Shown: positions 1 through 9,589 of the stretch, piece by piece
Layout of the letters: each line of letters opens with the position of its first letter
How positions within the stretch are numbered: position 1 is the first letter of the stretch
Assembly (NCBI RefSeq): GCF_002968575.1
Contig: NZ_PVBM01000019.1
Coordinates: 48,245 to 112,244, forward strand
Direction: 5' to 3'
From: Neorhizobium huautlense
GTDB taxonomy: Bacteria; Pseudomonadota; Alphaproteobacteria; Rhizobiales; Rhizobiaceae
Length of the DNA stretch: 64,000 nucleotides
Translations under genes and position numbers: made by a program
Notes under the pieces: generated by a model
What the model was told of the DNA's origin: nothing
The model's database searches: none
Seen by the model: only the letters and a program-made list of their open reading frames with translations

Positions 1-243
1 ATGGGGCGCATCTGGGCTGCCGAAACCGAGCACACGCCGCTCAAGATCAATCTCGTCAATCCGGGCGCCACCCGCACGGCCATGCGCGCCCAGGCCATGC
101 CCGGCGAAGACCCGCAGACGCTGCCGCATCCTTCAGAAGTCGCCGAAAAGATGCTTTTCCTCGCTTCCCCCGAGATGAAGGAGAGCGGACGGCTCTTCGT
201 GGTGCGCGAGAACAGATTTGTGGATTTCAAGGCACCGGAATGA
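1..243 (+). CDS. SDR family oxidoreductase, C-terminal fragment (5' end outside window)
   Basis: The reading frame is open from the first base, so the ATG there is probably an internal Met and the true start lies upstream. The 80 visible residues match the C-terminal part of short-chain dehydrogenases: the NPGATRT segment after the Rossmann core, followed by a PSEVAEKMLFLASPE helix typical of classical SDRs. The catalytic Tyr-x3-Lys would lie upstream and cannot be seen. The sequence resembles the YciK-like SDR group. The substrate is unknown. Confidence 0.8.
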   Translation: MGRIWAAETEHTPLKINLVNPGATRTAMRAQAMPGEDPQTLPHPSEVAEKMLFLASPEMKESGRLFVVRENRFVDFKAPE

Positions 244-386
244 GGACTGCCGTCGCAGCCGGCGACACGGGGAATGCCTCACCCTCCCCAAATAGATAGT
301 GCCCCACCCATCCCGGAAAATCCGATTTTCGGGTATTTCTCTGAGTCCTGCGGTGGGACGCAGGAAATCACTTGGGGGACAATTAC

Positions 387-767
387 ATGAGAAACATCGC
401 TTTCTGTTTCTTCGTCGCGGCCGTGCTTTGCGTTACGACCGGCATGTTCTGGGGCATTCAAATGGCGATCTCCGGCGACCATCAGATGGCGCCGGCGCAT
501 GCGCATCTCAATCTCGTCGGCTGGACGACGATGGGCCTTTTCGGGCTCTACTACACGGTCACGCCGCAGGCAGCCGATGCCTTGCTGGCAAAAGTCCATC
601 TGGCTTTTGCAATCCTCGGCGTGCTCTGTCTCGTGCCGGGCATCGCAATGGCGGTGTCTTCCGGCGGCGAAGCGCTTGCCGCGATCGGATCGATCCTCAC
701 GGTCATCTCCATGCTGATCTTCTTGGTGACGGTCGCCCGCAACGGCATCGGCCGCCGGGTAGCTTGA
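387..767 (+). CDS. Small four-helix membrane protein with an HAHLNLVGW motif
   Basis: This predicts a 126-residue protein with about four hydrophobic segments. The motif HAHLNLVGW after the first helix resembles the haem-ligand helix of the haem-copper oxidase subunit I fold (cbb3/NorB-like), and small homologous proteins of this kind are widespread in proteobacteria. A GGGGGA ribosome site lies 8-13 bases before the ATG at 387, so I prefer it to the in-frame ATG at 372. No oxidase partner genes are adjacent, and the function is unknown. A haem or metal role is inference from the His residues. Confidence 0.7.
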   Translation: MRNIAFCFFVAAVLCVTTGMFWGIQMAISGDHQMAPAHAHLNLVGWTTMGLFGLYYTVTPQAADALLAKVHLAFAILGVLCLVPGIAMAVSSGGEALAAIGSILTVISMLIFLVTVARNGIGRRVA

Positions 768-978
768 CGCCATTGATCATGGCGCGGGCAAAGGCCCTTG
801 ACCAAAGTTCCTGCCCGCGCCATAACCTCCTCCATGAAAACGGCGATTTCCATTTGCGGGATCATTATTCGCTAGCGCAGTCGCTGGCCCGGCCGTTTTC
901 GTCTCTCGAAAAGCCTTGAAGACAAACGTCCCGGTCCGGCACCGGCCGCTTTCTATGCAAGGTTTTGGGGAGATTTCG

Positions 979-2364
979 ATGGGCGCCTCGCTCAAGTTCT
1001 ACAATACGCTGACCCGCGAAAAGACGGCGTTTTCGCCGATCGATCCCAAGAGCGTGCGCATGTATGTCTGCGGCCCGACCGTCTACGACTACGCCCATAT
1101 CGGCAATGCGCGGCCGGCAATCGTCTTCGACGTGCTCTTCCGGCTGCTGCGACATGTCTATGGCGAAGGGCATGTTTCCTATGCCCGCAACATCACCGAC
1201 GTGGACGACAAGATCAACGCCCGCGCACTGCGGGATCACCCCGGCCTGCCGCTCAACGAGGCAATCCGCGCCGTCACGGAACGGACCGAGACGCAGTATC
1301 ACGAGGATGTCGCGGCGCTGGGTTGCCTGGAGCCGACCGTCGAGCCCCGCGCTACCGACAATATTCCCCAGATGATCGAGATCATCGAGAAGCTGATTGC
1401 GCGCGGCCATGCCTATGTCGCGGCCGGCGAGGTTCTTTTCGATACGAAGTCGATGGGCGATTACGGAAAGCTCTCCAAGCGCCCGCTCGACGAACAGCAG
1501 GCCGGCGCGCGCGTCGCAGTCGACGCGCACAAGAAGAACCCTGGCGATTTCGTGCTCTGGAAGCTCTCCTCCGACAACGAACCCGGCTGGGAAAGCCCCT
1601 GGGGCCGCGGCCGCCCGGGCTGGCATATCGAGTGCTCGGCGATGAGCCGGCGCTATCTCGGCGAAGTCTTCGACATTCATGGCGGAGGGCTCGACCTCAT
1701 CTTCCCGCACCATGAAAACGAGATTGCCCAGTCGCGCTGCGCCCACGGCACGGAAGTGATGGCGAATGTCTGGATGCATAACGGCTTCGTGCAGGTCGAA
1801 GGCCGCAAGATGTCGAAGTCGGAAGGCAATTTCATCACCATCTACGACCTGCTTCACACGGAAAAATTCGGCGGCCGCCAATGGCCGGGCGAGGTGCTCA
1901 GGCTTGCCATGCTGATGACGCACTACCGCGAGCCGATCGATTTTTCGGTGAAGCGGCTGGAAGAGGCGGAGCGGCTGATTGCCCGCTGGCCGGCTGCCGA
2001 TCCGGGCGGTGCCGCGCCTTGCGATACGGTGATCGAGGCGCTCGGCGACGATCTCAACACGGTGGCCGCCATCCAGGCGCTGCATGCGCTTGCCCATGAG
2101 GCACATGCCGACAAGACCCTTCTGCCGATCTTTGCGGCGAGCGCCAATCTGCTCGGCGTGCTGCCGCAGAAGACGGAAGTGGACGAGGCTCTCGCGTCTG
2201 CCGTCGATGCGCTGGTCTCCATGCGGCTCGAACTGTTGAAGGCGAAGAACTTTCCCGAGGCCGACAAGATCCGCAATGAACTGTCGGAGAAAGGCATCCA
2301 GCTCAAGGACGGCAAGGACGCCTCGACCGGCGAGCGGGTGACGACCTGGGAACTGAAGCGGTAA
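979..2364 (+). CDS. cysS: Cysteinyl-tRNA synthetase
   Basis: This class I aminoacyl-tRNA synthetase charges tRNA-Cys in the cytoplasm. The 461-residue product is the usual length. It shows the zinc-ligand [10 protein letters not shown] region (Cys31), the HIGN signature at residues 40-43, the GWHIECS segment, the HHENEIAQ segment and the KMSKS loop near residues 277-281. The start at 979 follows a GGGGAGA site. An upstream in-frame ATG at 916 would add 21 unconserved residues. It is followed 33 bases later by a VOC gene. Confidence 0.97.
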   Translation: MGASLKFYNTLTREKTAFSPIDPKSVRMYVCGPTVYDYAHIGNARPAIVFDVLFRLLRHVYGEGHVSYARNITDVDDKINARALRDHPGLPLNEAIRAVTERTETQYHEDVAALGCLEPTVEPRATDNIPQMIEIIEKLIARGHAYVAAGEVLFDTKSMGDYGKLSKRPLDEQQAGARVAVDAHKKNPGDFVLWKLSSDNEPGWESPWGRGRPGWHIECSAMSRRYLGEVFDIHGGGLDLIFPHHENEIAQSRCAHGTEVMANVWMHNGFVQVEGRKMSKSEGNFITIYDLLHTEKFGGRQWPGEVLRLAMLMTHYREPIDFSVKRLEEAERLIARWPAADPGGAAPCDTVIEALGDDLNTVAAIQALHALAHEAHADKTLLPIFAASANLLGVLPQKTEVDEALASAVDALVSMRLELLKAKNFPEADKIRNELSEKGIQLKDGKDASTGERVTTWELKR

Positions 2365-2397
2365 GATCAAATCGGCACTTGAGGAGGAAAAAGCGCG

Positions 2398-2796
2398 ATG
2401 ATCGACCACATGGGCATCACGGTTGCGGATTTCGACCGCGCCAAGGCGTTCTACAATGCGGCCTTTGCGCCGCTCGGGGCCTCGTTGCTGTATATGGTGC
2501 CGACGGAATATACGGGCGGCGTCAAGGTCGGCGGCTATGGCCGGGAGCGGCCGGTCTACTGGCTGCATGAGGGCACACCGCCAGCCGGCTACCACCAGCA
2601 TATCGCCTTTACCGCCAACAGCCACGCCGAGGTCGACGCGTTCTACAAGGCTGCAATCGCCGCCGGCGGCCGCGACAACGGCCCGCCGGGCCTGAGGCTA
2701 CATTATCATCCGAACTACTACGGCGCCTTCGTCTTCGATCTCGACGGGAATAATATCGAGGCGGTTTGCCACTCGGCGGAGGGAAGTCCGGAATGA
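2398..2796 (+). CDS. VOC (glyoxalase/bleomycin-resistance fold) family protein
   Basis: The 132-residue protein begins MIDHMGITVADFDRAKAFYN and ends with the FDLDGNNIEAVCH strand, the two hallmarks of a vicinal-oxygen-chelate domain. His and Glu at the two ends are likely metal ligands. Its substrate cannot be read from sequence. A GAGGAGG site precedes the start. The stop overlaps the ATG of the next gene (ATGA), so it is probably translationally coupled to the three GFA-family genes that follow. Confidence 0.88.
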   Translation: MIDHMGITVADFDRAKAFYNAAFAPLGASLLYMVPTEYTGGVKVGGYGRERPVYWLHEGTPPAGYHQHIAFTANSHAEVDAFYKAAIAAGGRDNGPPGLRLHYHPNYYGAFVFDLDGNNIEAVCHSAEGSPE

Positions 2797-3278
2797 CTGA
2801 CCAAATCCATACCGGGGGGTGCCAGTGCGGCGCGGTGAGATATCGCGCGACGGGCGAGATCGGCTTTCCGCATCTTTGCCATTGCCGCATGTGCCAGAAG
2901 GCGGCGGGGAACTATTTCATGCCGCTTGGCGGGGTAAAGTGGGAGGATTTCGCCTTCACCCGCGGAGAGTCGGCCTGGTTCCAGTCCTCCGAGACGGTGC
3001 GGCGCGGCTTTTGCGAAAAATGCGGCACCCCGCTCTTTTACGACGGCAGCAGCGACCATATCAGCATCACGCTGGGTTCGCTCGACGATCCGCAAAACGT
3101 GAAGCCGCAGCTTCAGACCAACCTCGCCCGCAAGATGTCCTGGTTCGGAGAACTCGACCACCTGCAGCACGACGCGGAGATGGACATGACGCCGGACCAG
3201 GAAAGGGCGGTGGCCAAAAGCACCCGGCAGCATCCGGATCACGACACCGATGCCTGGCCGCCGGAGGAAAAGCCATGA
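2793..3278 (+). CDS. GFA family (Mss4-like zinc) protein, copy 1 of 3
   Basis: This 161-residue protein carries the GFA/CENP-V zinc fold: GGCQCGAVRYR near the N-terminus, LCHCRMCQKAAG about 25 residues on, and the C-x2-CGTPLFY pair further down. The family name comes from a glutathione-dependent formaldehyde-activating enzyme, but most members have no proven activity. The ATG overlaps the VOC stop, and its own stop overlaps the ATG of copy 2. It ends with the QHPDHDTDAWP-type tail shared by all three copies. Confidence 0.92.
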   Translation: MTDQIHTGGCQCGAVRYRATGEIGFPHLCHCRMCQKAAGNYFMPLGGVKWEDFAFTRGESAWFQSSETVRRGFCEKCGTPLFYDGSSDHISITLGSLDDPQNVKPQLQTNLARKMSWFGELDHLQHDAEMDMTPDQERAVAKSTRQHPDHDTDAWPPEEKP

Positions 3279-3769
3279 GCGATGCGACAAGAACCGGCGG
3301 CTGCCAGTGCGGCGCCGTCCGCTTCCGGCTGGAAGGGGAGCCTTTCGAACCCTCGATCTGCCATTGCCGCATGTGCCAGAAGGCCTTCGGCGCCTATTAT
3401 GCGCCGCTGGTGGCGATCGGCGAGGCAAAACTTACCTGGACGCGCGGAACGCTCAAATATTTCCAATCGTCCAATCACGTCCGGCGCGGCTTCTGTGCAG
3501 ATTGCGGAACGCCCATGACCTACGAGGCGACCGACGGCATCGGCATCTCGGCCGGCAGTTTCGACGACCCGGCATCGCTGCCGCCGGTCATTCAGTTTGG
3601 CGTCGAGGGCAAGCTTCCCTTCGTCGACCGGCTGCATACGCTGCCCGAGCGCCACACCCTTGATGATATCGACTCGGCTCCCTTCCTGAGCGACATTGTT
3701 TCCTACCAGCATCCTGATCACGATACCGAAACCTGGCCTATGCAAGGGCCTGCGGAGAACAAGCAATGA
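3275..3769 (+). CDS. GFA family (Mss4-like zinc) protein, copy 2 of 3
   Basis: The 164-residue paralogue of its two neighbours has GGCQCGAVRFR, ICHCRMCQKAFGAYY, RGFCADCGTPMTY and the C-terminal SYQHPDHDTETWP tail. A GGAGGAAA site sits six bases before the ATG, inside the end of copy 1. Both ends overlap neighbours by ATGA. The shared tail and zinc motifs indicate local gene duplication. The mid-protein loop (YAPLVAIGEAKLTW) differs from copy 1, so the substrate pockets may have diverged. Biochemical role unknown. Confidence 0.92.
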   Translation: MSDATRTGGCQCGAVRFRLEGEPFEPSICHCRMCQKAFGAYYAPLVAIGEAKLTWTRGTLKYFQSSNHVRRGFCADCGTPMTYEATDGIGISAGSFDDPASLPPVIQFGVEGKLPFVDRLHTLPERHTLDDIDSAPFLSDIVSYQHPDHDTETWPMQGPAENKQ

Positions 3770-4236
3770 CAGAGACTTTGAGAACAGGCGGCTGCCAGTG
3801 CGGCGCCGTGCGCTTCCGGATCCATGGCGAGCTCGGCCGCGCCTCCATCTGCCATTGCCGCATGTGTCAGAAGGCCTTCGGCGGCTTTTTCGGGCCGCTC
3901 GTCAGCGCACCCAAGGACGGCGTTGAATGGACCCGCGGGGAGCCGAAATATTTCCAGTCGTCGGTCAATATCGATCGCGGCTTCTGCGAAAACTGCGGCA
4001 CGCCGCTGACCTACCGCTATCCGGGCGGGCTGGAACTGTCGATCGGCTCCTTCGACAATCGCGACGACCTCGCGCCGAAGATCCAGGTCAATTATTCGGC
4101 GCACATCCCCTGGGTAACGACGATCTTCGACCAGCCGGTCCGCGATGCGGCGGAAGACGCGGCCAAGCAGGAGCAGATCATTTCGTTCCAGCATCCCGAC
4201 CACGACACGGCAGCATGGCCGTCCAAGGGCTTCTGA
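3766..4236 (+). CDS. GFA family (Mss4-like zinc) protein, copy 3 of 3
   Basis: The 156-residue product again has GGCQCGAVRFR, ICHCRMCQKAFGGFF, RGFCENCGTPLTY and an SFQHPDHDTAAWP tail. It overlaps the stop of copy 2 by ATGA. It is closer to copy 2 than to copy 1 around the CHCRMCQKAFG segment. It is followed one base later by a small membrane-protein ORF that may belong to the same transcript. Confidence 0.92.
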   Translation: MTETLRTGGCQCGAVRFRIHGELGRASICHCRMCQKAFGGFFGPLVSAPKDGVEWTRGEPKYFQSSVNIDRGFCENCGTPLTYRYPGGLELSIGSFDNRDDLAPKIQVNYSAHIPWVTTIFDQPVRDAAEDAAKQEQIISFQHPDHDTAAWPSKGF

Positions 4237-5358
<1,122 letters not shown>

Positions 5359-5370
5359 CAGCATTGCCAT

Positions 5371-5502
5371 GCAGCCCCCTCACCCGTCCTCCACTCCGCT
5401 CGGCCACCCTCTTCCCAAGGGGAGAGGAGGGAATTGGGATCTCGCGGCAATTCCACCTTCCCCCTCGGGGAGAAGGTGCCCAAGGGCGGATGAGGGAGCA
5501 GC
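5371..5502. repeat. RIME-like palindromic intergenic mosaic element
   Basis: This 130-base intergenic block is built of nested inverted repeats. The outer arms (GCAGCCCCCTCACCCG and CGGATGAGGGAGCAGC) are near-complements. Inside are a CTTCCCAAGGGGAG hairpin, GGAATT/AATTCC arms, and an ACCTTCCCCCTCGGGGAGAAGGT hairpin split here as ACCTTC and GAAGGT arms. The composition and layout resemble the palindromic intergenic elements (RIME type) scattered in Rhizobium genomes. It lies 48 bases upstream of cimA. Only one copy is present in the window. Confidence 0.7.
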
Positions 5503-5550
5503 GGAATTCGGCTGCAGTCTCGAAATAACCTTGCTCCAGGAGGAGCACCC

Positions 5551-7167
5551 ATGACACGCGAACGCATCTATCTCTTCGACACCACGCTCCGCGACGGGCA
5601 GCAGACGCCCGGCGTCGATTTTTCCGTCGAGGACAAGATCGCCATCTCCAACCTGCTCGACGAGTTCGGCCTGGATTATGTCGAGGGCGGTTACCCGGGG
5701 GCCAATCCGACCGACACCGCCTTCTTTTCCCAGAAACGGACCGTAAAATCGAAATTCGTCGCCTTTGGCATGACGAAACGCGCCGGCATTTCCGCCTCCA
5801 ACGATCCGGGCCTCGCCGTGCTGCTGCAGGCGAAAAGCGACGCGATCTGTTTTGTGGCAAAGAGCTGGGACTATCATGTGCGGGTGGCGCTCGGCTGTTC
5901 CAACGAGGAGAACCTGGAATCGATCCGCGAGAGCGTCGAGGCCGCCCGGCAGACGGGAAAAGAGGCTCTGGTCGATTGCGAGCATTTCTTCGACGGCTAC
6001 AAGGCCAACCCGGCCTACGCGCTCGCCTGCGCGAAGACGGCTTACGACGCCGGCGCCCGCTGGGTCGTGTTGTGCGACACCAATGGCGGCACGCAGCCGG
6101 GCGAGATCCGCGCCATCGTCGAAGCGGTGATCGCGGCCGGCATCCCCGGCGCCTCGCTCGGCATCCATGCCCATGACGACACCGGCCAGGCTGTCGCCAA
6201 CTCGCTCGCCGCGATCGAAGCGGGCTGTCGGCAGATCCAGGGCACGCTGAACGGCATCGGCGAACGCTGCGGCAATGCCAATCTCGTGACGCTGATCGGC
6301 ACGCTGTCGCTGAAGGACGCCTATTCCTCCCGCTTCGAGACGGCGATCGACGCCGAGCGCCTCACCGGCCTCACCCATCTCAGCCATGCCTTCGACGAAC
6401 TGCTGAACCGCTCGCCGCACCACCAGGCGCCTTACGTCGGGGCATCGGCCTTCGCCACCAAGGCCGGCATCCATGCCTCCGCCCTGCTCAAGGACCCGCG
6501 CACCTATGAGCACGTGACGCCGGAAAGTGTGGGCAACTTCCGCAAGGTCATGGTGTCTGATCAGGGCGGCAAGTCGAACTTCATCAACGCGCTAAAGCGG
6601 CGCGGCATCGAGGTCGGCAAGGACGATCCGAAGCTCGACCAGCTGATCTCGATCGTCAAGGAACGCGAGGCGTCGGGCTATGCCTATGAGGGGGCGGATG
6701 CGAGTTTCGAGCTTCTCGCCCGCCGCACGCTCGGCACGATCCCCGAATTCTTCTCGGTCGAAGGTTTCCGGGTCATGGTCGAGCGCCGGTTCGACAGCCA
6801 CGGCCGCATCAAGATCGTCTCCGAAGCGGTGGTGAAGATCGCCGTCGACGGCGAGACGCATATGTCGGTCGCAGAAGGCGACGGCCCGGTCAACGCGCTC
6901 GACAGGGCGCTGCGCAAGGATTTCGGCAAATACCAGCACGAGATCGACGACCTCGTGCTCGCCGATTTCAAGGTGCGCATCCTCAACGGCGGCACCGAGG
7001 CGATCACCCGCGTCCTGATCGAATCGACCGATTCGAGCGGCGTGCGCTGGTGGACGGTCGGCGTCTCCGAAAACATCATCGACGCCTCGTTTCAGGCGCT
7101 GATGGATTCGGTGATCTACAAACTGATGAAGAACCGGGAGCTGGCGGGCAAGATCGCCGCGGAGTGA
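5551..7167 (+). CDS. cimA: Citramalate synthase
   Basis: The 538-residue protein is an isopropylmalate/citramalate-type synthase. It begins IYLFDTTLRDGQQTPGVDFS (the DTTLRDG catalytic motif), has IHAHDDTGQAVANS (metal-binding His pair), GERCGNANL, and a C-terminal LeuA-type allosteric domain. This start-to-end pattern and length fit CimA rather than LeuA or NifV. CimA condenses pyruvate and acetyl-CoA to (R)-citramalate, giving a threonine-independent route to isoleucine. The start follows an AGGAGG-like site after the palindromic repeat. The closest alternative annotation is a 2-isopropylmalate synthase-like protein. Confidence 0.92.
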   Translation: MTRERIYLFDTTLRDGQQTPGVDFSVEDKIAISNLLDEFGLDYVEGGYPGANPTDTAFFSQKRTVKSKFVAFGMTKRAGISASNDPGLAVLLQAKSDAICFVAKSWDYHVRVALGCSNEENLESIRESVEAARQTGKEALVDCEHFFDGYKANPAYALACAKTAYDAGARWVVLCDTNGGTQPGEIRAIVEAVIAAGIPGASLGIHAHDDTGQAVANSLAAIEAGCRQIQGTLNGIGERCGNANLVTLIGTLSLKDAYSSRFETAIDAERLTGLTHLSHAFDELLNRSPHHQAPYVGASAFATKAGIHASALLKDPRTYEHVTPESVGNFRKVMVSDQGGKSNFINALKRRGIEVGKDDPKLDQLISIVKEREASGYAYEGADASFELLARRTLGTIPEFFSVEGFRVMVERRFDSHGRIKIVSEAVVKIAVDGETHMSVAEGDGPVNALDRALRKDFGKYQHEIDDLVLADFKVRILNGGTEAITRVLIESTDSSGVRWWTVGVSENIIDASFQALMDSVIYKLMKNRELAGKIAAE

Positions 7168-7176
7168 GGCCGGGCA

Positions 7177-7809
7177 ATGGCAAGGGAAATGATCACCGAG
7201 ATCGAGGACTTTTTCTCGAAAGGATGCGGACGCTGCGACCGCTTTGCGACAGCTGATTGCTCGACGCGGCAATGGGCTCACGGACTGAACGAGCTTCGCC
7301 GGATCTGCCTTGCCTCAGGCCTCGTCGAGACGGTCAAATGGGGGCATCCCTGCTATATGCATGCGGGCCGCAATATCGTCATCATCGGCGCCTTCCGCGG
7401 CGATTTTCGCCTCAGCTTCTTCCATGCGGCACTGATGAAGGACCCCGAAGGCGTGCTCGAAAAGCAGGGGCCGAATACCAAGCATCCGGACATGATCCGC
7501 TTTGTGGACAATGCACAGGTGACAAAGATGGAGCCGGTCATCCTTTCCTATCTGAAGGAGGCGATGGACTATGCGCAGGCCGGCATCAAACCGCCGAAAG
7601 AGGAAAGCGAAATCGAATTGCCCGATGAACTCGTCGAGGCGCTGGATTCCGATCCCGAGCTGGCAGAAGCCTTTCACGGCCTGACGCCAGGGCGAAAGAA
7701 AAGCTATGCGATCAATCTCAATTCTGTGAAGAAGTCGGAAACACGAATTTCACGGATTGCAAAGTTCCGCGACCACATCCTCGCTGGAAAAGGCGCATTG
7801 GAGCGGTAA
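7177..7809 (+). CDS. DUF1801 / YdeI-OmpD-associated family protein
   Basis: The 210-residue protein combines an N-terminal DUF1801-like domain (VKWGHPCYMHAGRNIVIIG, SFFHAALM) with a C-terminal YdeI-type helical region (LTPGRKKSYAINLN and RIAKFRDHILAGKG). Proteins of this architecture are common in soil bacteria and have no established biochemical role. It starts nine bases after the cimA stop and may share its transcript. Confidence 0.85.
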   Translation: MAREMITEIEDFFSKGCGRCDRFATADCSTRQWAHGLNELRRICLASGLVETVKWGHPCYMHAGRNIVIIGAFRGDFRLSFFHAALMKDPEGVLEKQGPNTKHPDMIRFVDNAQVTKMEPVILSYLKEAMDYAQAGIKPPKEESEIELPDELVEALDSDPELAEAFHGLTPGRKKSYAINLNSVKKSETRISRIAKFRDHILAGKGALER

Positions 7810-7966
7810 GGCAAGTTTCGCAGGTGCCAATCGGCTCGCAGCGGCGAGACGGGTAAAAAAAATTGCGACGATCTCGATCACGATGTCGGATCGGGGGTGG
7901 CTGGTACGTCATCTTGTTACCAGGTCGGGATCAGACCTGAAGGACAACCACCAGGAGGACGACACG

Positions 7967-8452
7967 ATGTCTAAGAACACCATTTGCCTGTGGTACAACA
8001 AGGACGCGGAGGACGCGGCCCGCTTCTATGCCGATACCTTTCCGGACAGCAAGGTCGGAGCCGTCATCCGCGCGCCCGGCAACTATCCCAGCGGAGAAGA
8101 GGGCGACGTCCTGGTCGTCGAATTCACCGTGGCAGGTGTGGCCTGCATCGGATTGAACGGCGGCCCGGCGTTCAAGCATAGTGAAGCCTTCTCGTTCCAG
8201 ATCAGCACCGAGGATCAGGAGGAAACGGACCGCTACTGGAACGCCATCGTCGGCAATGGCGGTCAGGAAAGCGAATGCGGCTGGTGCAAGGACAAATGGG
8301 GTATATCCTGGCAGATCACACCTCGTATCCTGACCGACGCGCTTGCGGCGGGTGGCGAAGAAGCCAAACGCGCATTCGACGCGATGATGACCATGCGGAA
8401 AATCGACGTGGCCGTGATCGATGCGGCACGAAAAGGCAAAGGCGCGCCATGA
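7967..8452 (+). CDS. PhnB-like VOC family protein
   Basis: The 161-residue protein starts MSKNTICLWYNKDAEDAARF and contains FPDSKV, the CIGLNGGPAFKHSEAFSFQ segment and a GGxxSxCGWCKDKWGISWQ block. These are typical of the PhnB-like VOC group often labelled 3-demethylubiquinone-9 methyltransferase domain. That label is historical; activity is unproven. A CAGGAGG site lies nine bases upstream of the ATG. Its stop overlaps the next start by ATGA. Confidence 0.9.
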   Translation: MSKNTICLWYNKDAEDAARFYADTFPDSKVGAVIRAPGNYPSGEEGDVLVVEFTVAGVACIGLNGGPAFKHSEAFSFQISTEDQEETDRYWNAIVGNGGQESECGWCKDKWGISWQITPRILTDALAAGGEEAKRAFDAMMTMRKIDVAVIDAARKGKGAP

Positions 8453-8670
8453 CTGCCGAGAAGATCAAAGGACCCGCTTCCTATTTTCCATCGATCGAGA
8501 AGAAATACGGCCGTTCTATCGGTGACTGGCAAGCGTTGGTAAGACAGCGCTACCCCGCCAGGCACATGGAGCTTGTCGACTTTCTGAAGAACGAACACGG
8601 AATGGGCCACGGACATGCAAATGCCCTCGTGGCTCATACGCTTGCGGAAGACAAGCGGGCCGCTTCGTGA
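8449..8670 (+). CDS. DUF4287 family protein
   Basis: The 73-residue product (MTAEKIKGPASYFPSIEKKY, then HMELVDFLKNEHGMGHGHAN) matches the small DUF4287 family. That domain is often found next to, or fused with, DUF1801-type domains. It is translationally coupled to the upstream PhnB-like gene by an ATGA overlap. Function unknown. Confidence 0.85.
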   Translation: MTAEKIKGPASYFPSIEKKYGRSIGDWQALVRQRYPARHMELVDFLKNEHGMGHGHANALVAHTLAEDKRAAS

Positions 8671-8718
8671 CGGAGCGGGCGTGAGGTGGAGCGCCCATTC
8701 TAAATCTAAGCGACTTTG

Positions 8719-8952
8719 CTACGAACTCAAAACGGCGACGATCATGATGGCGGCAAAAGCGATGAACATGATACTTCCGACCATGATCGTAACCAGCGCC
8801 TGCGCCGAAATATATGTTCCCGCCACCCCACCAAGCACGGCGGGCCAGGCACGTCCGCCTGTTTGCTGTCCCAGTGGATAGCCGCATGCCGGGCAAGCGA
8901 AAGCCTTGTCGGACACCTTGCCGTCGCATTCAGGGCAAACCGTCAGCGCCAT
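8719..8952 (-). CDS. Zinc-ribbon membrane protein
   Basis: The 77-residue protein begins MALTVCPECDGKVSDKAFAC, giving a CxxC-x(9-11)-CxxC zinc ribbon (CPEC and CPAC). A Gly-rich link and one or two hydrophobic segments (residues about 30-77) follow. The ATG at 8952 has GGAGA eight bases upstream. A start at 8967 would overlap the preceding gene. It is the last gene of a compact three-gene leftward operon. Confidence 0.7.
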   Translation of the reverse strand: MALTVCPECDGKVSDKAFACPACGYPLGQQTGGRAWPAVLGGVAGTYISAQALVTIMVGSIMFIAFAAIMIVAVLSS

Positions 8953-8953
8953 G

Positions 8954-9589
8954 TCATTCGTCTCCAATGATAAACTGGACGCGGCGGTTCAACTGCCGGC
9001 CCCTTGGATCATCCATACCGTCCGCCGTATTATTGGGCGCGACAGGGAATCGTTCACCTTTTCCCTCTGTCGTCATTTCTGACGTCACGCCGCTTTCTGA
9101 AAGCCAGTTTTTTACCGAAATTGCCCGGCGGTTCGAGAGGCGGTCGTTATAATCATCGCTTCCTTTGGAATCTGTGTGGCCGATAATGGAAACGCGGCTT
9201 TCCTTCATCGCGCTCAAAACTTCGGCCAGCTTCGAAAGAACCGGACGCGCGTCGGGCCGAATGTCCGCCTTGTCAAAGTCGAAAAGGATATCGCTCGGCA
9301 GGTCGACGATAATGCGACCGCCTTCCGGTCTGGCGCCGAGTTCGGAAAGGGCCGCTTCCGTCCTCACCCGGGTCTCCTCATTCATATCTTGCAATCCAAA
9401 CGAGGAGCCTGCCGTTGAAAACGATCCGCTGCTCGGCTGCATTTCCTCGGCAAACGTCGACCCCGGAAACTCCATTTCGCGAAATACCGATTGCTGCTCC
9501 CCCAGGGACTCGCCGATGATCGTTACCGAGTAGTCCGACCCGGTGGCCGGAGTGGCCATGAGGAGAGCAAGGATGACAGCTGCCCTCAT
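8954..9589 (-). CDS. OmpA-family outer-envelope protein
   Basis: The 211-residue protein has a short signal peptide (cut near ATGS), a linker of about 80 residues, and a C-terminal OmpA/MotB peptidoglycan-binding domain. Diagnostic segments are ILFDFDKADIRPDA, IIGHTDSKGSDDYND, LSNRRAISVKNWL and a terminal RGRQLNRRVQF. It should sit in the periplasm or outer membrane, anchored to peptidoglycan. Its ATG overlaps the stop of the upstream secreted-protein gene, and its stop lies next to the zinc-ribbon gene. Confidence 0.9.
   Translation of the reverse strand: MRAAVILALLMATPATGSDYSVTIIGESLGEQQSVFREMEFPGSTFAEEMQPSSGSFSTAGSSFGLQDMNEETRVRTEAALSELGARPEGGRIIVDLPSDILFDFDKADIRPDARPVLSKLAEVLSAMKESRVSIIGHTDSKGSDDYNDRLSNRRAISVKNWLSESGVTSEMTTEGKGERFPVAPNNTADGMDDPRGRQLNRRVQFIIGDE

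Noticed and set aside
865..2625. Long minus-strand ORF of 586 codons opposite cysS
   Set aside because: It is antisense to a clear cysS, has no family motif and arises from the high-GC codon bias of the real gene.
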